DNA of 64,000 bases from Silene latifolia (Eukaryota; Streptophyta; Magnoliopsida; Caryophyllales; Caryophyllaceae): positions 7,394,001 through 7,458,000 of the forward strand of contig NC_133526.1 in the NCBI RefSeq assembly GCF_048544455.1, written 5' to 3'. Positions 58,841-64,000 of this stretch are shown piece after piece. The notes below the pieces were generated by a model, which searched no databases, was not told the origin of the DNA, and saw only the letters and a program-made list of their open reading frames with translations. Position numbers and translations under genes: made by a program. Numbering within the stretch: position 1 is the stretch's first letter; each line of letters begins with the position of its first letter.

Positions 58841-59224
58841 AGATGATGATGATGGCTCTTAAGAATGCACATTCTTTTTAGGTCATGTTTTAATATATAT
58901 AGGCTTTACTTGTAGAATATACCAAGTACTTTATTTTGTATAGGTTTTGTATTTTGTATCATTATATTATTGTTTCCCATTTTTGTAATGAATTAATAGA
59001 ACACTGAAAATGTATTTTCTGACTGTTGTCAAAAATTGTATTACAGTCTTAAAGGAATTTTTCGGAGTATAATAAATAAAATCTCGGCTCAAAATTGATC
59101 TCTATTTAACTTAATTTTTAGTTTATTTTCTTGATCGGGATATTGCAGTCTGATGTTTAAATCATTGTTACGAGATTACAAAAAGATGGATCGTCACAAA
59201 CTCACAATATATTTTACATAGCTA

Positions 59225-59345
59225 ATATATTTTACATACCAACAATATCAATATCAATATCAATATCAATATCAATGTCATAGTTACATTCTACATAGCA
59301 AATAACATAGGCTAAAATAACAGCAAGTGCATAATCAGGCCGTTG
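59225..59345. repeat. duplicate of the RPN5 3' flank (other copy 60200-60287)
   Basis: ATAGTTACATTCTACATAGC, ATAACAGCAAGTGCATAATC and AGGCCGTT occur in both copies in the same order. The left copy has expanded CAATAT into a microsatellite and continues into the GGGTCAGG tract, while the right copy continues into the end of RPN5 (RPN5 stop codon at 60447). Confidence 0.8.
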
Positions 59346-59765
59346 AGTTGGGTCAGGTCAGCCCATGTTGGTTTGGGTCAGGTCAGCCCATGTTAATTTG
59401 GGTCAAATCAGGTATGGTTAGGTTGGGTAAAGTCAGGTTTGGTTGATTCAGGTTGAACTGACATGGGATGGATCATGTCAAGACAGGTTGGGTTGGGTCA
59501 GGTCAACTCATGTTGGGTGGAGTTGAGTGAAGTCAGGTTCAATTGGGTAAACCCATTTGGGAGTTTGTTGAGGTCAATTGTGATACAGGTTGATTTGTGT
59601 CATGACACAATTGGGGGTGATTCAGTTTGGGTAAGGACGTACCCAAATTGGGTTGTTCACGTCAAACGCAATTTAGGATGGGTTAGGTCAGACTGAATTG
59701 GGTTAAGCCAGGTCAAACATAATTGTGCTGGATCAGGTGACATAGAATTGGGTTAAGCGAGACTC
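59335..59765 (+). repeat. degenerate GGGTCAGGTCA tract
   Basis: Some 25 variations of TTGGGTCAGGTCA, TTGGGTTAAGCCAGGTC and similar, without a fixed period. A long open frame inside is a by-product of the low complexity. It is related in style to the GC-rich tract at 28630-28965. Confidence 0.7.
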
Positions 59766-60446
59766 AATTGGATTCGTACACATTTTTAATTTCTTGACGG
59801 GTTAAAATTCTCGGCATTGTTCTATAGATTAAGTTAAACAAAAATTAATAATGCAATTTAAATTTAAAAACTCCGTTTTGATTTTATAATTGAATAAAAA
59901 TGGTGAAAGTAATATTAAACTCACTATTTTTGTCATCCTTTTGTCATCAGACTCTACGCGATATATTTTAATTAAACCGATTATGAGAGTGAAGGGAGAA
60001 GGTAAGAGAGAAGGTGGGAGGGGGAAGATAAATAGCAATCCTCTAAATATTGTAATCTAACAAAAACAAACATGAAACCCAAAACATCCGAGTGACCCAA
60101 ATCTAATTGGTTCTATGTTCCAAAATTTGTTGGATAAAAATGTTTACTTAGCAGGAATTTCATCCTCGTACAGTCGTACTTGCTCAAAATCACATCATCT
60201 ACCAACAATATCTCAATGCCATAGTTACATTCTACATAGCAAATAACCGAGGCTAAAATAACAGCAAGTGCATAATCAGGCCGTTAGAGTTCAAAATGGC
60301 AGCTGAAACAGGTTAAACTATTTCTCCGTAACAAACGTTGCTCAGATGCAATTTGAATGGGAAGATTGAGTCCGTCTCTGATTTCCTTCTTGTAAACTGG
60401 ATCTAAGAAAGACTCATGGATGAACTTTCGAGAACCGTTCATAAGC

Positions 60447-63400
60447 TCAGACTTTAAGAGCAGTTTTATGAACCATCGTCTCCTTTTGTATCTCATGGCA
60501 GCTTTTCTCTACCAGGCCAAGCAGCTTCTCTAGGTTCATTGACCAAGAGTTGAGGACAGCGTTGCTGTCCTTGACAACCTGAAAGAATACATCTCCGGTT
60601 GGCCTGTCAACTTTCGCAACCACAGCTTTTGAAATGACCATATCTGATAGATGCTTCTCGGCATCCTGAGATAATAACATTATCAAGGCAGAATGAGAAT
60701 ACAAAAGTTAAGTCCAAAAAAAAATAATGTCACCAGCCTTTGGTTGTGAGAAAGAGTTATATATAAAAAGGCAACAAACCTGTAAAGTAAGGCACAATAA
60801 TTCTGAAAATCTCTTCAAGGAGATCCTAGAGTAATATTTTGAAAGCACAAGTATGTTCTGCAAAACCAATGAAAAATGCAATCAATAAACAGTTGGATGT
60901 TCTCAAAGAAGAAAAAGAAATAGATGAACAAATAGTATTACTAACATGTTCAATAACCCTTTGCCTTAGATCTTCAGCAGCCTTTTCACCTAAAGGGCCC
61001 CCAAGCAAGTTCATTTCACTAGCAAATTCAACCTCAAATTCGTTCCAGAGTGTTGTCCACGAGATAACCTCCATTGAGAGTAACTGCTTCAACAGCAATC
61101 TATGCAGCATATCAAAAGAACCCATTAAACCAGACAAGAGAAGCAGATGTAAGGAAGTTCACACCTCGGGGAAAAAATTAGATCCATAAAAAATTGACAT
61201 ACTTGAACTTAGGAATTTCAGAAAGATTCTTATCCTCTAAAGTAGAGTTAAGAAGACTTGACTGCATCGGATCATGTGGAGCAAGAGCCAAATACCAGCA
61301 GATTTTCCTTAGGATCTGCATACAGCGACATATTATAGAACTACCAAGGAGACAAATGATTATGCTAGAATTTAATAATGAAACCATTATTTACCGGAAT
61401 CCACTGTCCAGGATCTTCCTTAACAGAAGGTATGCCATAGATCGCCTTGTAGCACCGACATACTTCAAGGTACTCATTGTGGTGCCTGTAGTATCTGAAG
61501 TACATGCAACTTGTTAGGCACTCAGAATATATACGAGTAACCAAGACCATATAATTCACACGTAAGAACCATGATATAGAATTTCAAATGACTCTTTCTC
61601 GAGAATTTCAATGACATAAGGCCGCAAATCTCTCAAGCAGAGGATATCGATCAAAGAACACCAACGGTCACTGAGTTCTGTACTTCTGTACAACAAGACA
61701 CCCAGGTGGGTAACACTTGTTCCAGTACAGATAGACCAATACGTTCTGAGCTTTTTGCACATAGCTCTTCAACTTTTTGACCTTATTGTAAGGTTTCTGA
61801 TCTTTCTCAAGGAATCTAAATTTATATTTAAATTTTTCTTGAAATTCGCATTAAAGTTCAGAAGAACATGCCCCAAGTCTTAGAACAAGGGAAGTAAAGG
61901 ATCTACAGAATCAAATGGTGTACGGTATCAGCCTTAGTTCAATCCAATGCCTCTATTTTAATAATAGAGAGTACTAGTAGAAAATACCAAAGAGTAAAGA
62001 ATAAACATATCGCATGAAATTTAGATCTCTAGTTCCCAAAAAAACGTTTGTGATGAAGCTTCAACTCAGATTCCACATCCTCAATGAAACTCCATCAAAT
62101 AAGGAAAACAACACTAGAGATACAGACATAAAAAACAAAACAAAAAAAATTGCAAGTCGGGATAGATCCTACTTCTGGACATATCAAATTAATTGCATAA
62201 ATATATAAATACATGAAAACCGAACTTAAAGAAAAGCTGAGGCAAGTCAGACAACAAGACCACATTGTATTATGCATAGAACAGAATGCAACTAACCGAA
62301 TCATCAGCTCGTTATATATACGTTTTAGCTGAAGCAGAGAGGGAATATCAGCGGGAGGCTCTTCCATTACAGCGTCACCGTGTTTTGTTGTTCTCTCTGT
62401 TTTTGAATCAATGTCAAAAACTCGCGGACTAATCCTTTTTGAAAGGATTTGAGCCCGGACATAGTCTTGACGGTCCAAACAAAGACGGACCTGAAAATTA
62501 GAGCATAATTTCGAATATGAACCCAGCCTTTCAGCAAGTAATAAGAGGTGAGAGGGGATGTTCGTAAGTAGCCCAACATATTTATTTCCAATGAAGGAAA
62601 CAGGTATGAAAACATCATGTTGGTGAAAAGCTGAACATACTTGCTCAAGAATGAATGCTATTTTCTCGGTTTTTGCCATAGCACCAAAAGTTTCAACCTG
62701 CCGAATCAGAAATTATAGAATGCAAGAAGCTAGCTCATTAGTTCAAATGAATCCGGCTGAAAAAAACTGCTAAAAATGTATGCAAGCCTAAAAAATACAA
62801 AAGCCATACTAACCGCCATCTCTTGCATTAACTCAGCAGCCTCATCAATAAGCCCTTGTTCCTCTTTGATCTTAGCAAGGCTCTTAATCAATCTTGCCCT
62901 TTCTATTTCAACGTATATCTGCACAAAATACAAAGACTGTATAAACCATACTCCAAGACTGTCTGTAAACATTTGGAACTATGAGTATGAACATATATCT
63001 ATCCCTAAGCGAACATATTTACCTTCCCGCTGATACGATGCTAAGAGTCTTAATAAGCTCTATGCGAGTCTCTAGATCGGGCGTTTGGTCTATGTACTGC
63101 ATTGCCTGCTGTACCATAGCTGTCACAGCCTGGTAAGAACAGAGTTGTGCTTTAGATAAAGGGAAAAGCAATAAATAATATCATACAAATTTCATGGAAG
63201 GATAATGCAAAAGACAATCAATTAATCAGATACAGCTCAAATGGATAATATTAAAAATCATTTCCACTACTTAAGTTGCCCTGAGAAGTCTTCAAATATG
63301 CACACACAGAATTGTAGTCCCTTTGTTCATCAAAAACATACATTTTCATTATTGAGACATTTAACGCCATTTAACAACTTCCTGACCCAATTATTTTCTT

Positions 63401-64000
63401 AGAACTGTACACCGTTACTCATTCAAAGAAATTGTACCCTGGTAACCTCCATCTGAACTACAACACCTAACCGCCCTCATTACGAACCTGCCAACGACCC
63501 TTAGACCCCACAACCATCACCAAATAACAGCTGACCACCCCTACATCACTCTACCACCATCGGAGAGCCTGAAGATCCTCCAACATCCATGGCGATCAGC
63601 CCAAAAACCTCCCAAACACCACCACCGAGCCTAGATCTTAACATAGCTGACTCACCCAAAAAAAACTCATAGGCATAGGTGACATTCACATCTGCCTTCA
63701 ACTCCACCTCACCGCCACCCAATAGTAAAAGTGGTAGTGTATGAAGACAAAGGCACCTAAATTCTCATCAAATCGGAAAATAAATTATGTCAATGGAGGG
63801 CTCCAGAAGTAACTACCTTTCCAAATAAGTACAAGTGACAAAAACAATTCTCATGAGCAGTGAATACCTGTTTGAGTTGACCTCGACGCTTAGACAACAA
63901 AACAATTTGATCATTCAACATCTTCCAGGCACGAGCTTCAAAGCAAAGGCTAAGAATGCTACACACAGCCTTTTTTGTTTCAGCAACTTCATTAGCATTC
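60447..64000 (-). CDS. RPN5: 26S proteasome regulatory subunit RPN5 (PSMD12), partial
   Basis: Non-ATPase lid subunit, the scaffold joining RPN9/RPN11 in the 19S particle (nucleus and cytosol). The C-terminal PCI domain is at 61099-60447. Exons seen from the right edge: 64000-63868 (partial), 63129-63023, 62918-62814, 62697-62641, 62490-62297, 61494-61395, 61315-61203, 61099-60946, 60857-60780, 60665-60447. Diagnostic residues: [71 protein letters not shown], ending MVHKTALKV. About the first 25-30 residues lie outside the window. Oddity: the exon ending at 63023 (...SAG + AG) joined to 62918 is one base out of phase. An alternative acceptor at 62959, giving an exon 62958-62814, restores the frame with about 13 extra residues. 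Confidence 0.9.

Larger units (their letters stand above)
58841..60446. other. convergent intergenic region between ABCG and RPN5
   Basis: It contains the 3' untranslated regions of both genes, which run toward each other. Putative polyadenylation-rich DNA (AATGAATTAATAG near 58987) follows the ABCG stop. It also has an (AATATC)n microsatellite at about 59229-59265, the GGGTCAGGTC tract and a duplicated piece of the RPN5 3' flank. No additional gene. Confidence 0.5.

Noticed and set aside
59463-59696. 77-codon open frame rich in Gly/Val/Trp
   Set aside because: A by-product of the GGGTCAGGTC low-complexity tract, which has few stop-like words on that strand.
62095-62296. Extension of the RPN5 exon below 62297
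   Set aside because: Similarity to RPN5 stops at ELMIR, a GT donor follows directly, and the sequence beyond is hydrophobic intron translation.

Overview
The window is nuclear DNA of a flowering plant. It has spliced genes with GT-AG introns, plant-only families (CYP89A cytochrome P450s, a zeatin O-glucosyltransferase-like UGT, a full-size PDR/ABCG transporter) and AT-rich spacers full of MITEs, Helitrons and LTR retrotransposons. The repeat families look eudicot and perhaps Caryophyllales. That last point is a guess from familiarity with the repeats and is not proved here.

Layout. 0-12.5 kb: two Stowaway-type MITEs, then a Tourist/Harbinger-type element split by a young, nearly complete Tat-lineage Ty3/gypsy retrotransposon (1179-11947, 5-bp TSD CTACT). 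12.6-25 kb: a tandem duplication carrying two CYP89A-type P450 genes on the minus strand; several small DNA transposons sit in one copy and not the other. 26.5-27.9 kb: a single-exon UGT on the minus strand. 28-42 kb: gene-free repeat territory with a Helitron-like element, an Athila-like solo LTR, a SINE, and the 3' half of another Ty3/gypsy element whose LTR contains a Tourist MITE. 41.8-50.3 kb: a 5'-truncated LINE with a 19-bp TSD, split by a second Tat-lineage element that has gag and the antisense coding region but no reverse transcriptase or integrase. 51.0-58.8 kb: an 18-exon PDR1/ABCG40-like transporter gene, plus strand. 60.4-64.0 kb: the 26S proteasome subunit gene RPN5, minus strand, convergent with the transporter and running off the right edge.

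The host genes are two P450s, a UGT, an ABC transporter and a proteasome lid subunit. An oxidase, a sugar transferase and an exporter lying close together could hint at shared specialised metabolism, but nothing in the sequence proves it. RPN5 is an unrelated housekeeping gene.

The most notable points are: (1) both Tat elements keep a long antisense coding region with its own TATA box, even where pol is gone; (2) different tandem arrays (79 bp versus about 113 bp) occupy the same slot in the two related elements; (3) LTR-LTR differences in both elements are crowded into the first ~150 bp; (4) RPN5 has a one-base phase conflict at one exon junction; (5) the UGT has an altered PSPG box. No entirely new kind of system was recognised.
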